Of a stretch of 64,000 nt of DNA, positions 1 to 9,500 are shown piece after piece. Source of the DNA: CAZLHO01 sp964559455 (GTDB lineage Bacteria; Krumholzibacteriota; Krumholzibacteriia; LZORAL124-64-63); assembly GCA_964559455.1 (NCBI GenBank), contig CAZLHO010000009.1:1-64000 (forward strand). Reading direction: 5' to 3'. The first letter of the stretch is position 1. Each line of letters opens with the position of its first letter. The position numbers and the translations under genes are program-made. The notes beneath the pieces were generated by a model. That model saw nothing but the letters and a program-made list of their open reading frames with translations. It did no database searches and was not told the DNA's origin.

Positions 1-920
1 GGCGGCGGCGGGTTCACGGACGTCGCCGCCGGCACGGACCTGGCCGACGCCGGACACGGCCGGGGAGCGGCGTGGGGCGACTACGACAACGACGGGGATC
101 CGGATCTCTTTCTCGCGAACATGAATTCCGCGAACCGGCTGTACCGCAACGACGGCGGCGGCGCGTTCACGGATGTCGCCGCCGACCTGTCTCTGGATGA
201 TGACGGCCCCAGCGTGGGCGTGACGTGGGTCGACTTCGACGGCGACGGGTATCTGGACCTCTATCTCGCCAACGTCGGGACCAACCGGCTGTACTACAAT
301 TTAGGCGGCCTGCTATTCGTGGATGTCGTCCAGGACAATGAACTGCTTCGAGACGCCGGGGCCGGCATGGGCGTGGCGTGGGCCGACTACGACAACGACG
401 GCGATCCCGACATCTATCTGGCCAACAACGGTTCGGCGAACAAGCTGCTGCGCAACGACGTCTCGGATACCGGCGAGTTCATGGTCGTCTCCGAAGGCAC
501 GCCGCTGGCCGACGGAGGCTCCGGCGCGGGCGTGGCCTGGGGCGACTACGACAACGACGGGGATCTGGACCTCTACCTCGCCAACACCAATTCCGCGAAC
601 CGGCTCTTCCGCAACGACGGCGCCGACGTCTTCACGGACGTCGCGGCCGGCACCCCGCTGGCCGACGACGGCCCCGGCGCGGGCGTGGCCTGGGGCGACT
701 ACGACAACGACGGGGACCTCGACCTCTATCTGGTCAACACGGATTCCGCGAACCGGCTCTTCCGCAACGACGGCGGCGGCGCGTTCACGGACGTCGCGGC
801 CGGCACGCCGCTGGCAGACGCCGGATATGGCCAGGGGGCGGCCTGGGGGGACTACGACAACGACGGCGATCTCGACCTCTACCAGACCAACGTCAATTCC
901 GCGAACAACCTGTTCCGCAA
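1..920 (+). repeat. Tandem 153-bp (51-codon) VCBS coding repeats
   Basis: The motif GACTACGACAACGACGG or a close variant starts at 79, 232, 385, 544, 697 and 850. Spacings are 153, 153, 159, 153 and 153 bases, a strict 51-codon unit with one 2-codon insertion. The array runs off the left edge. The copies at 544 and 697 are almost identical in DNA as well as protein, which suggests recent unit duplication or gene conversion. Confidence 0.9.
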
Positions 921-3900
921 CAGCTCGCCGCCCGGCCGACACTGGCTGCAGGTCGAGCCCGAGGCTGTCGTGTCCAACAAGAGCGGCATCGGCGCGCGGG
1001 TCCGGGTGGTGGCCGGGGGGACGAGCCAGATCCGCGAGATATCCGGCGGCTCGGGCTACTTGACCCAGGACGCCCCGGTGGCCTCGTTCGGTCTCGGCGA
1101 GACGACGACGGTCGTCGACTCGCTCGTGGTCTCCTGGCCGTCGGGCACCGAGACCGTCCGGACCGACGTCGCGGTGGATCGGATGGTGCGGATCCCGGAA
1201 CTTTCGTTCGACTCGCACGAGTTCGGCCATCGTCTGGCCCGGTGTCTGGGGCTGGAAGACGACCAGATCCACGATGCTTATCTCGCCGTCTATGGAATGG
1301 TCGAGGGTAACGTGTCGGTGGGTATGCCAGAAGCGGCCATGTTCAGTGCTAGCGGCGACAGCGTCGAGAACTCGGTCCTCCTGAGCACGGGCAAAGCCAG
1401 CGACGGCGGCCTGGGCAGTACGGACTGGGGAGACCAGCCCGGCTATGAGATTATCCAATTCGGATTGCACACTTATGTGCCGACGTGGGCGAAATCACTG
1501 CATTTCTCGACCCAGCTGATCAGCGCCGAGTACGACTACGGAAGGCCCGGAGTCGATTCCACCGAACTCGTATTCTGGATCGACCAGGCCGATGGATACT
1601 ATGCTGAGTTCCAGGACGCCCATCTCGATACGATCTCGTCCATGTGTATGGGTCCGGTGAGCCCGACGGTCAACCACGCGTTCGATGTCTCGCAGATGCT
1701 CCACGAGGACAGGGTTTTCTATTTGAGTCTCCGACTCGGGGAGTCAGCCCTGTACTCGGACATCGACTCCGCCCTGAAGATCACGCGTTTCTATTTCTCG
1801 GAAGAGGAACTGCCGCCACCGGACGAGCCCCTGCCACCCGACGCGCCGGTCCACTACCTGCAGACCCCCATGTTCAACGACGTCCGCCTGATCGCGGGCA
1901 GCTACACCCACGACAAGGACATCCTCGAGATTCCCGGGCCGATGCCGCTGCGGTTGAGCCTGTCCTACAACTCGGACAGCGTGCGCAACGGCCGGCTGGG
2001 ACTCAAGTGGACGCACGGCTACGACTTGTATCTCCTGAAGTTGGACGACGACCGGGTGGTGATCAAGCACGGCAACGGCCAGACCACCTACTTCGAGCCG
2101 GCCGACGGGGGCGGTTTCCAGCCCATGTACGACGGCTCGCGCGCCACGCTGACCGAGACCAGCACCGACCACTACACCTACGTCGCCGAGAGCAACCTTA
2201 CCTACGAGTTCTCGCCGCTGGCGAGTTGGAGCGACTACGGACAGCTGGACGTCGTGCGGGACGCCAACGGCAACGAGACCGTGTTCACCCACAGCGAGGT
2301 CGCCGACCGGCTGAAGGAACGCATCGACCGGATCTCAGTGGGGACGCACGTCGTCGACTTCGACTACGCCCTGGTCGACACGGTGGAGTTGATCCGCCAG
2401 ATCGACGTCAACGGCAACCCGGTGGCTGGCTTCACCTACGACGGCGCGGGCCGCCTGGCGGGCATCGATGAGTACCCGAACGTCGGTTCCAAGGCCGGCG
2501 CCATCCACACGGCGATCACCTACGACCACAAGGGATGCATCCTGACCGTGACCAACGGGGCCGGCGAGACTGAGGTGGCCAACACCTACCACGGCACCCT
2601 GCTGGTCTCCCAGATGGATGCGCTGGGCAACACGTCGACCTTGGATTACGACCAGGAGCGCCTGATCCACGTCGACCGGCTGGGGCGGGAAACGGTCCGC
2701 AGCTACGACGTCATGGGTCGCCTGGTCCGGCTGGAACATCCCAGCGGCGCCTACGCTACCTACGAGTACGACGACGACGGCAACCTGTACCGGACGACCG
2801 ACGCCCTCGGCGGGATCATCACGATGGCGTTCGACGCCGACGGGAACATGACCAGCAAGACGGACGCGCTGGGCAACACCGAGACGATGACCTACGACGC
2901 GCGCGGCAACGTGCTGACGGCGACCGATCCGGCCGGCCACACGCGGACCTACACCTACGACGGGAACGACAAACAGCTGACCGAGACCGATCCTCTCGGC
3001 CACACGACGACCAACACCTACAACGCCGCGGGCCAGCTGGCCACGACGACCGACGCCCTGGGCAACACGACGACCTACGAGTACGACGCGAACGGCTTCC
3101 TGGAACGGACGACCGATCCCCGGGGCGGCGTCACGCAGTACGTGCGGGACGCGTTCGGCCACCCGACGTCCATCACCGACCCCAACGGACACACGACCTC
3201 CTGCAGCTACACGGTCGATGGACGGCTCCTGACCCGGACCGATCCCCTCGGCGTGACGACGGCCTACACCTACGACGATGCGGGACGCACGATCTCCGAG
3301 ACCACGCTGAACGCACCCTTCGCGCCGATCACCCGGTCCTATACCTACACTTCCACGGGCCTGCGGGAGACCGTGACCGACGGCTCCGGCGCGACCACCA
3401 CCTTCGGCTACGACGCGGAGGGGCAGCGCACCAGCAAGACCGATCCCCTGGGCCGGGTGACGAGCTACGGGTACGACCCCGAAGGGCGGCTGGTCTCGGT
3501 GACGGACGCCGCAGGCGGCGGGGCCCAGGCCAGCTACGACGCGTGCAACCGGCTGGGCGTCACCGATCCGGTGGGCAACACGACCTCGTTCGAGCTCGAC
3601 GCGCTGGGTCGGATGGTGCGGGAGACGGACCCGCTCGGCAACTCGGTGCTCACCACCTACGATTCGCGCGGCCTGATCGCGTCGACCGTGAACAGTCGTT
3701 TCCAGACCTTCTCGTACACCTACGACGACGCGGGTCGGCTCACGCAGGAGAGCTACCCCGGCGGGACCATCACGCACACGCTCGACGCCGTGGGCAACGA
3801 GACCCTCACGACGGGCACGGCCCAGGCGAGCGTCGCCCGAACCTTCGATGCTTCGGGACAGCTCCTGTCCCGGCAGGACGTCTACGGCCGGACGGTGCAG

Positions 3901-5490
3901 TACGAGTACGACGCCGCCGGGAACGTCACGGACGTCGTCTACCCCGACGGCGACCGTGTCGTGTACGCCTACGACGCGGCCGACCGGCTGGAGTCGGTCA
4001 CGGACTGGGACGGCAACGTGACAACCTACACCTACGCGCAGGGCGGCGACCTGATCGGGGCCGTCCGGCCGGACGGCTCGCGCATCGCCTACCGATACGA
4101 CGGCGCCCAGCGGCTGGTCGCGTTGACGGACAGCGCCGGCGTGGGCGGCGAGGTGATCTTCGCAGCCGACTTTCTGCTCAACTCGGTTGGCCAGCGGACC
4201 GCCGCCGACGTCACCCTGCCCCTGGAACTGCCGGCGGAGGACATCTACCAGCGCATGGAATACGTGGCGAACCAGCTCAGCGCCGCGAACAGCCATTCCT
4301 ATCTCTACGACGGCGACGGGAACCTGGTGGAGGGGATGATCGGCGGTTCGGTGAAGACCCTGGACTACGATCCGCTGGGCCGCCTGGTCCGCTGCGGCGC
4401 CGATCTGTTCGACTACGACGCGGACGGGTACCGCGTGGCGGCCGTGATCGACGGCGAGGAGCGGCAGTACGTCTACGACGCGCTCGGCGACACGCCGACC
4501 CTGCTCGCCGAGTACGACGGGAGCGGGGCGCTGGTGGCCCGTTACGTCCACGGCCTGGGCCTGATCAGCCGCGAGGACGCGACCGGTCAGGTCGTCTACT
4601 ACCACCACGACACGCGCGGCAGCACCGTGGCCCTGACCCGGGCCGACGGCACGACGAGCGACCGCTACGCCTACGGCCCGTTCGGCGAGGTCCTGGGGCG
4701 GGAGGGGTCGACCGACCAGCCCTTCCTGTTCTGCGGAACGCAGGGGGTCATGGACGACGGCAACGGGCTCTATCTCATGCTGGCGCGCTACTACGCGCCC
4801 GAGCTTATGCGCTTCGTGCAGCGGGACCAGGCCTACAGCGGGGAACTGGAACTGACGCAGACCCTGAACCGTTACGCCTATGTCGAGGGCAACCCGATCC
4901 TGAACATCGATCCCAACGGGACCTGGAGCATCAAGAAGGCCTGGAAGAAGTCCAAGAAGAAATTCCATGGGACGAAAGCAGGTCGTTGGGCCGTCGCTCA
5001 CCGGGAAGGCATCACCCGGGTGTATGCTGTAACCGTGGGGTTAGCAGCCGCCTCGGCCGGGACTGCGCTCTGTGGTCCGGCCTGCGGTTTAGCCGCCGGC
5101 TTTGCAGCGGCCAACCTCGCCGGCAACTTGACATCTGAATTTCTTACCGATGACGAAAAGGACGACTGGAAATGGAACTCGGAATTTGGTGCGGGGTCGG
5201 AAGCAATGAGATGGGCGGCGCCCAAAATGACCGGTTGTCTCGAAGAGGGTAATCCCGCGTGCTACCATGCCTGCGGTATCGTAATCGGCCTCTGCGGGGC
5301 GCTCTATTTCTACGACCAGTTTCAGGGTGGAGACACGCCTCCACCGGACGATGACGAACGGGATCCCCACGACGTGATGAACGACTTCCGCCCCACCCGC
5401 GACACCTTCGACGGTCCGATGAGCCACGCCCGGGAGGCCAGGCTGAACGCCTGGGCGCTCACGGGCTCCGTGTGCCCCATGCAGAAATGA
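1..5490 (+). CDS. Giant secreted VCBS-ASPIC/UnbV-Rhs protein (5' end outside window)
   Basis: The reading frame is open from base 1 and the left edge lies inside a repeat, so the ATG at 121 is internal and the true start is off-window. Order seen: VCBS/FG-GAP-type repeats (about 1-920, DYDNDGDLDLY motifs, probable Ca2+ loops); an ASPIC/UnbV domain (about 940-1160, ending SWPSGTE); an unassigned beta-rich stretch (1200-1800); a proline linker (PPPDEPLPPD); an Rhs N-terminal domain (1900-2120); some 30 YD repeats (2230-4600, forms like TYDARGNVLTATDPAGH); the Rhs core (4600-4920, RYYAPELMRF to NIDPNG); and a 190-residue tail with hydrophobic and Cys-containing segments. YD repeats of Rhs/Tc proteins build a shell around a C-terminal domain. 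I recognise no toxin motif in the tail and no immunity gene follows. Cell-surface or secreted location is inferred. Confidence 0.9.
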   Translation, partial: GGGGFTDVAAGTDLADAGHGRGAAWGDYDNDGDPDLFLANMNSANRLYRNDGGGAFTDVAADLSLDDDGPSVGVTWVDFDGDGYLDLYLANVGTNRLYYNLGGLLFVDVVQDNELLRDAGAGMGVAWADYDNDGDPDIYLANNGSANKLLRNDVSDTGEFMVVSEGTPLADGGSGAGVAWGDYDNDGDLDLYLANTNSANRLFRNDGADVFTDVAAGTPLADDGPGAGVAWGDYDNDGDLDLYLVNTDSANRLFRNDGGGAFTDVAAGTPLADAGYGQGAAWGDYDNDGDLDLYQTNVNSANNLFRNSSPPGRHWLQVEPEAVVSNKSGIGARVRVVAGGTSQIREISGGSGYLTQDAPVASFGLGETTTVVDSLVVSWPSGTETVRTDVAVDRMVRIPELSFDSHEFGHRLARCLGLEDDQIHDAYLAVYGMVEGNVSVGMPEAAMFSASGDSVENSVLLSTGKASDGGLGSTDWGDQPGYEIIQFGLHTYVPTWAKSLHFSTQLISAEYDYGRPGVDSTELVFWIDQADGYYAEFQDAHLDTISSMCMGPVSPTVNHAFDVSQMLHEDRVFYLSLRLGESALYSDIDSALKITRFYFSEEELPPPDEPLPPDAPVHYLQTPMFNDVRLIAGSYTHDKDILEIPGPMPLRLSLSYNSDSVRNGRLGLKWTHGYDLYLLKLDDDRVVIKHGNGQTTYFEPADGGGFQPMYDGSRATLTETSTDHYTYVAESNLTYEFSPLASWSDYGQLDVVRDANGNETVFTHSEVADRLKERIDRISVGTHVVDFDYALVDTVELIRQIDVNGNPVAGFTYDGAGRLAGIDEYPNVGSKAGAIHTAITYDHKGCILTVTNGAGETEVANTYHGTLLVSQMDALGNTSTLDYDQERLIHVDRLGRETVRSYDVMGRLVRLEHPSGAYATYEYDDDGNLYRTTDALGGIITMAFDADGNMTSKTDALGNTETMTYDARGNVLTATDPAGHTRTYTYDGNDKQLTETDPLGHTTTNTYNAAGQLATTTDALGNTTTYEYDANGFLERTTDPRGGVTQYVRDAFGHPTSITDPNGHTTSCSYTVDGRLLTRTDPLGVTTAYTYDDAGRTISETTLNAPFAPITRSYTYTSTGLRETVTDGSGATTTFGYDAEGQRTSKTDPLGRVTSYGYDPEGRLVSVTDAAGGGAQASYDACNRLGVTDPVGNTTSFELDALGRMVRETDPLGNSVLTTYDSRGLIASTVNSRFQTFSYTYDDAGRLTQESYPGGTITHTLDAVGNETLTTGTAQASVARTFDASGQLLSRQDVYGRTVQYEYDAAGNVTDVVYPDGDRVVYAYDAADRLESVTDWDGNVTTYTYAQGGDLIGAVRPDGSRIAYRYDGAQRLVALTDSAGVGGEVIFAADFLLNSVGQRTAADVTLPLELPAEDIYQRMEYVANQLSAANSHSYLYDGDGNLVEGMIGGSVKTLDYDPLGRLVRCGADLFDYDADGYRVAAVIDGEERQYVYDALGDTPTLLAEYDGSGALVARYVHGLGLISREDATGQVVYYHHDTRGSTVALTRADGTTSDRYAYGPFGEVLGREGSTDQPFLFCGTQGVMDDGNGLYLMLARYYAPELMRFVQRDQAYSGELELTQTLNRYAYVEGNPILNIDPNGTWSIKKAWKKSKKKFHGTKAGRWAVAHREGITRVYAVTVGLAAASAGTALCGPACGLAAGFAAANLAGNLTSEFLTDDEKDDWKWNSEFGAGSEAMRWAAPKMTGCLEEGNPACYHACGIVIGLCGALYFYDQFQGGDTPPPDDDERDPHDVMNDFRPTRDTFDGPMSHAREARLNAWALTGSVCPMQK

Positions 5491-5504
5491 CGAGGGAGGT
5501 CGGC

Positions 5505-6029
5505 ATGAGACGAACGGCGAACCGCATCCCGCACCGCGCGGCCGGCCTCCTGGCGGCAGCCGCGCTCTCGGTGCTGGCCGTTACCGTCGTTGCCGCGGTG
5601 ATCGACTACGAGTACGACGGCCTCGGCCGCCTGACCAGCGCCACCTACGACGACGGCCAGCGGATCAACTACCGCTACGACGCGGCCGGCAACATCCTGC
5701 TGGTCTGGACGGGATACTCGACGGACGTCCAGGATCGTACGCCGGACCTGAACTTCCTGCGGGTCGGCTCACCGGCGCCCAACCCGTTCAACGCCCGCGT
5801 GGTGATCCGCTTCGAGATCCGCGCGGCGCAGCGGGTCCAGGTGCGGATCTTCGACCTGCGCGGTCGCATGGTCCGCGATCTGGTGGACGAGGACTTCGCG
5901 CCCGGCATCGTGGACATGGTCTGGGACGGCCGGGACGGCCGCGACGCGGATCTGGCCAGCGGCATGTACCTGGCGCGGATCGAGACGGAACGCAGCACGG
6001 CGAACCTGCGCATGATGCTGGTGAAGTAG
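5505..6029 (+). CDS. Small secreted protein: two YD repeats plus FlgD-type C-terminal domain
   Basis: 174 residues from ATG 5505, chosen because GAGGGAGG lies just upstream; an ATG at 5472 overlaps the Rhs gene and has no site. A signal peptide (MRRTANRIPHRAAGLLAAAA and following hydrophobics) leads into two YD repeats (YEYDGLGRLTSATYDDGQ; YRYDAAGNILL) and then a full FlgD Ig-like domain (PNPFNARVVIRF to LRMMLVK). It begins 14 bases after the giant Rhs gene. It looks like the two ends of a longer Rhs-FlgD protein joined by an internal deletion, or a stand-alone partner of the upstream Rhs protein, which itself lacks an FlgD tail. In FCB-type bacteria such tails act in or resemble type IX secretion/surface anchoring. 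Confidence 0.8.
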   Translation: MRRTANRIPHRAAGLLAAAALSVLAVTVVAAVIDYEYDGLGRLTSATYDDGQRINYRYDAAGNILLVWTGYSTDVQDRTPDLNFLRVGSPAPNPFNARVVIRFEIRAAQRVQVRIFDLRGRMVRDLVDEDFAPGIVDMVWDGRDGRDADLASGMYLARIETERSTANLRMMLVK

Positions 6030-6108
6030 CAACATCTAGGGCTCGCTCCGTCCTCGGCGTCTCTCCCATCGGCCACCCAAGCCTCGATCCGAGGGGCCAG
6101 ACACGAAA

Positions 6109-6139
6109 GCGAGCCGCCCCCACCCCGGGGACGGCCCGC
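6109..6139. terminator. Hairpin between convergent genes (related to the tRNA-Glu terminator)
   Basis: GCGAGCCGCCCC (6109-6120) pairs with GGGGACGGCCCGC (6127-6139), with one A/C and one C/A mismatch. It lies between genes converging at 6029 and 6230. The minus-strand side continues into CTTTCG, a modest T tract. Its right arm is the same sequence as the right arm of the tRNA-Glu terminator at 13629-13654. Confidence 0.6.
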
Positions 6140-6167
6140 TTCCTGATCTGGTACCCCCTATGGGACT
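6128..6167. repeat. Duplicate of tRNA-Glu 3' end plus terminator arm (copy A, possible att site)
   Basis: These 40 bases match 13644-13683 at 39 of 40 positions (T6161 against C13676). Bases 6149-6167 equal the last 19 bases of tRNA-Glu including CCA, read on the minus strand; the remainder is the terminator arm and spacer. Homology to the tRNA stops at 6167. From there the sequence (GGGACTGTATGCGACGCG) instead matches copy B at 12563. The direct orientation and the partial 3' end are what integration at a tRNA gene leaves behind. Confidence 0.8.
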
Positions 6168-6227
6168 GTATGCGACGCGGACGGGTCGACGCGGCCCGGA
6201 GCTGTCGTTCACCCGTGACAGCCGCCT

Positions 6228-9200
6228 CTACTTCAGCAGCAGCATGCGGCCTAGGTCCGCGTCCTCCCCCGCGATCAGGCGGTAGAAGTACACCCCCGAC
6301 GGCGCCGTCCGGCCGGCGCCGTCACGGCCGTCCCACTCCGCGCCCTGGCGGCCCGCGGGCCGCGTCTCCCCGTCGAGCAGCGTCCGCACCAACCGGCCCG
6401 AGGCGTCGTAGACCCGCAGGTCCACCGCCCGCGCGTCGGGCAGCGCGAAGCGGATCGTCGTCTTGGGGTTGAAGGGGTTCGGGGCGGCGCCCAGCAGCCG
6501 GAACGCCGTCGGCGGGCCGCCCACGCCGGTCAACTCGCCCGGCGCCGCCGCCAAGCTCTCGTTCCCAGCGAAGTCCACCGCCGACACCTTGTAGAAGACG
6601 TCGAAGCCGCCGGTCGGGTCGGTCCATGACGTCGACGTCGTCACCTGCGCCGGGTTCTCCGGGTCGACGGCGAAGTCGGGCGTGGCGCCGCGGTAGACCT
6701 TGAAGTAGCGGAAGTCGGCGTCCTCGGATTCGAGCCAGGCCAGCTCGTTGCCGCCCGCGGCGTAGGCCACCATCAGGCCCTCGGGCGCGTTCGGCACCAG
6801 GTTGTCCACCGAGTAGCCGCTGTCGGGCAGGCTGGCGAACCAGATGGACGGCGTCGTGGTATGTGTCGTGACCAGGTACACGGACCAGTTGGTCGCCGCG
6901 GCGGATGAATCCGCCACCGTGCCGACACGAGCGACATATCCGTCCGATTGACTGGCGGCGACCCAACCGACGGCCTCCCAGGTGCCGGCGGGAAAGGCCA
7001 CGGCCTTGTCCACGCTACGCGCGAACACCCTGTCTCCCACATTCCACATTTCGAGGCCCTCGAGCGGTGACACATGGAGGTCGACGGCGTCGGCATCGAG
7101 GCCGGCCTGCAATCCCCTGGCAAGCCGGACCGCTTCCGGTTCATCGATACGCTGGTAGATCTGATAGCCGGTGACCGGCTTCTGCGGCTCATCCGCGAAG
7201 TCGTAACCCGAACGCGTGATGGCCACACGCACCGCGCCGCCCTGGTCGTCGGGCACGTCGCTGACGGAAACGATCGGGGCGAATTCGTTCAGCCACTCCA
7301 GGGTCAGTTCCGACACCGTCGGGTTCGGGTCCGGCGGCCAGGTGTGCGTCGTCCGCCAGAGCAGATCCGCTCCGGGCGCCGCGATCCGGGTCCACGAATT
7401 GTCCGGCGAGACGGGCGTCCAGCCGAGCCCTCCGTCGGTGCTGAGTTCCCAGGCCACGTCTCCGGTCTGGACGCTGCTCAGCCGGGCGCGCGGAATGATG
7501 TCGTCGGATCCGTCCACCGCCAGGGATCGGCCGGCGTTCAGGGTCGAGGCCAGATCGTGCTGACTCACCTGCATGACGTACAGGCTGCCTTCATACCCTG
7601 TACCGTAAACGTAATCCCCCGATACTTCGACGCTGTTGAGACCACTGGACAGGAACAAGTTTTCGACGAAATCGGGCATGCCGAAATTACCGATGTCGTA
7701 CGCCAAAAGGCCATACATACTGTCAGCTACGAAGACCTGATCATCCGACACCGCCACATCGAGGGACAGATCCCCCGTCGCGCCATTGGTGTATTGGGAT
7801 AGATGCGTGGGATAGCGGATGTCGAGTACATCCAGGCCGTACTGGCCGAGAAATGCGACGTAGGCGAGATCCAACAGGACGGCGACGCCATAGGCGTCGC
7901 CATTGGTGGCGTAGGCATCGGCGAGCACGGGGTTGGCGGGATCGCTGACGTCGATCACCTGCAGGCCGCCCGCGCGATCCGGCACGTAGGCATGGACTCC
8001 GGAAATTACGACGTCGCAGGCTTCGCCCGGCGTGTCGTAGCTGCCGGCGTAGACGGGGTTGTCGAGATCGCTGATATCCAGGATCTGCAAGCCGCTCAAT
8101 CCATCCGCCACGAATGCGTAGTCCCCCGAGACGGCGACGGCCAGGGCGCTGTCCGGCGTGTCGCAGCTGCTCCGCAGGACGGGAAACGCGGGATCGGAGA
8201 TGTCGATCACCTGGAGGCCGAAGTTGTAATCCGCGACGAAGGCGTGATCGCCCGACACCGCGACGCCCATGGCGTCTCCCGGCGTGTCGCAGGCGCCGAC
8301 GAGCGCCGGAACGGCGGGATCGGCGATGTCGACCACCTGGAGGCCGTAGGCGCCGTTCGCCAGGAATGCGTGATCCCCCGAAAGCGCGAGGCCGTAGGCA
8401 TGGCCCGGCGTGTAGCACAAGCCGGTGACCGCGGGGCTGGCGGGATCGCCGACCTTGGCCACCTGCAGGCCGTTTTCATAGTCCGCTATCAGCACGGTGC
8501 CTCCCGAAACCGCGACCCCCAGGGCGTAGCCCGGCGTGTCGCAGCCACCGACGAGGACCGGGGCGGCGGGATTGCCGATGTCGATCACCTGCAAGCCGCC
8601 GGCATTGTCCGCGACGAAGGCGAGATCCCCGGAAACCGCGACGCCGCGGGCGCTGTCCAGCGTGTTGCAGCCGCCGACGAGCACGGGGGCGGTCGGATCG
8701 CCGATGTCGATCACGCGCAGACCGTCCGTGTAATCCGCCACGAAGGCATGGTCGCCCGACACCGTGACGTCGTAGGCCAGCCACGGCGTGTCGCATGTGC
8801 CCAGGAGCGTCGGATTGGCGGGATCGCTGATGTCGATCACTTGCAGGCCCTCGAAACCATCCGCCACGAGGGCGAGATCACCCGAGATCGCCACGCCGAA
8901 CGCCAAACCCGGCGTGTCGCAGCTACCGACGGGCACGGGGTTGGCCGGGTCGCTGATGTCGATCACCTGCAGGCCGCTCGAATTGTCCGCGACGAAGGCA
9001 TGGTAGCCCGACACCGCTACGCCATAGGCCAAGCCCGGCGTGTCACAACTGCCTGCGAGCGAGGGAGCGATTCGGTTACTCACGTCGATCACCTGCAGGC
9101 CGCTCGCATCGTCCGCCACGAAGACGTGGTACCCCGATACCGCGACATCGCGGGCCGAGCCGGGCGTGTCGCAGCTGCCGTACAGCTCCGGGTTCATGTG

Positions 9201-9500
9201 GTCGTGGAAAAGGATCACCTGGAGACCGTCATCGAGGTCGGCCACGAACGCGTAGTCTCCCGATAACGCGATATTGTTGGCCTGGCCCGGCGTGTCACAG
9301 CCGCCGATCAACACCGGCAGCTGCGGGAGTTTGAGCTCTCCGGCCGCCGTGTTCCAGTCCGCGGTGGTGTTGATCTCGTCCAGGTAGGTGGTGGTGGTGA
9401 AGTCCTCGGTGAATGTCTGCGGAGACGCTTGGGTTTGTGCGGAGGCCACGATGAAGGTGAAGACGATTGCGGTACGAATCCAACAGATAGAGCGAGTCAT
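6228..9500 (-). CDS. Secreted LVIVD-repeat beta-propeller protein with FlgD-type tail
   Basis: About 1090 residues. The ATG at 9500 is preferred over 9512 because a GGGGG tract lies 4-8 bases upstream of it and none precedes 9512. It starts with a signal peptide (MTRSICWIRTAIVFTFIVAS). Residues about 40-590 hold 13-14 LVIVD repeats of 42-43 residues (GLQVIDISDPANPVLVGSCD style). A laminin-G/fibronectin-like middle follows, then a C-terminal FlgD domain (PNPFNPKTTIRF to LGRMLLLK). LVIVD repeats are thought to form propellers on bacterial and archaeal surface proteins; the ligand is unknown. The last ten codons plus the stop codon recur as truncated remnants at 12629 and 9779. Confidence 0.88.
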   Translation of the reverse strand: MTRSICWIRTAIVFTFIVASAQTQASPQTFTEDFTTTTYLDEINTTADWNTAAGELKLPQLPVLIGGCDTPGQANNIALSGDYAFVADLDDGLQVILFHDHMNPELYGSCDTPGSARDVAVSGYHVFVADDASGLQVIDVSNRIAPSLAGSCDTPGLAYGVAVSGYHAFVADNSSGLQVIDISDPANPVPVGSCDTPGLAFGVAISGDLALVADGFEGLQVIDISDPANPTLLGTCDTPWLAYDVTVSGDHAFVADYTDGLRVIDIGDPTAPVLVGGCNTLDSARGVAVSGDLAFVADNAGGLQVIDIGNPAAPVLVGGCDTPGYALGVAVSGGTVLIADYENGLQVAKVGDPASPAVTGLCYTPGHAYGLALSGDHAFLANGAYGLQVVDIADPAVPALVGACDTPGDAMGVAVSGDHAFVADYNFGLQVIDISDPAFPVLRSSCDTPDSALAVAVSGDYAFVADGLSGLQILDISDLDNPVYAGSYDTPGEACDVVISGVHAYVPDRAGGLQVIDVSDPANPVLADAYATNGDAYGVAVLLDLAYVAFLGQYGLDVLDIRYPTHLSQYTNGATGDLSLDVAVSDDQVFVADSMYGLLAYDIGNFGMPDFVENLFLSSGLNSVEVSGDYVYGTGYEGSLYVMQVSQHDLASTLNAGRSLAVDGSDDIIPRARLSSVQTGDVAWELSTDGGLGWTPVSPDNSWTRIAAPGADLLWRTTHTWPPDPNPTVSELTLEWLNEFAPIVSVSDVPDDQGGAVRVAITRSGYDFADEPQKPVTGYQIYQRIDEPEAVRLARGLQAGLDADAVDLHVSPLEGLEMWNVGDRVFARSVDKAVAFPAGTWEAVGWVAASQSDGYVARVGTVADSSAAATNWSVYLVTTHTTTPSIWFASLPDSGYSVDNLVPNAPEGLMVAYAAGGNELAWLESEDADFRYFKVYRGATPDFAVDPENPAQVTTSTSWTDPTGGFDVFYKVSAVDFAGNESLAAAPGELTGVGGPPTAFRLLGAAPNPFNPKTTIRFALPDARAVDLRVYDASGRLVRTLLDGETRPAGRQGAEWDGRDGAGRTAPSGVYFYRLIAGEDADLGRMLLLK

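Noticed and set aside
79..906. Regularly spaced repeats considered as a CRISPR array.
   Set aside because: The 153-base period is in frame, encodes VCBS repeats, and has no unique spacers or cas genes.
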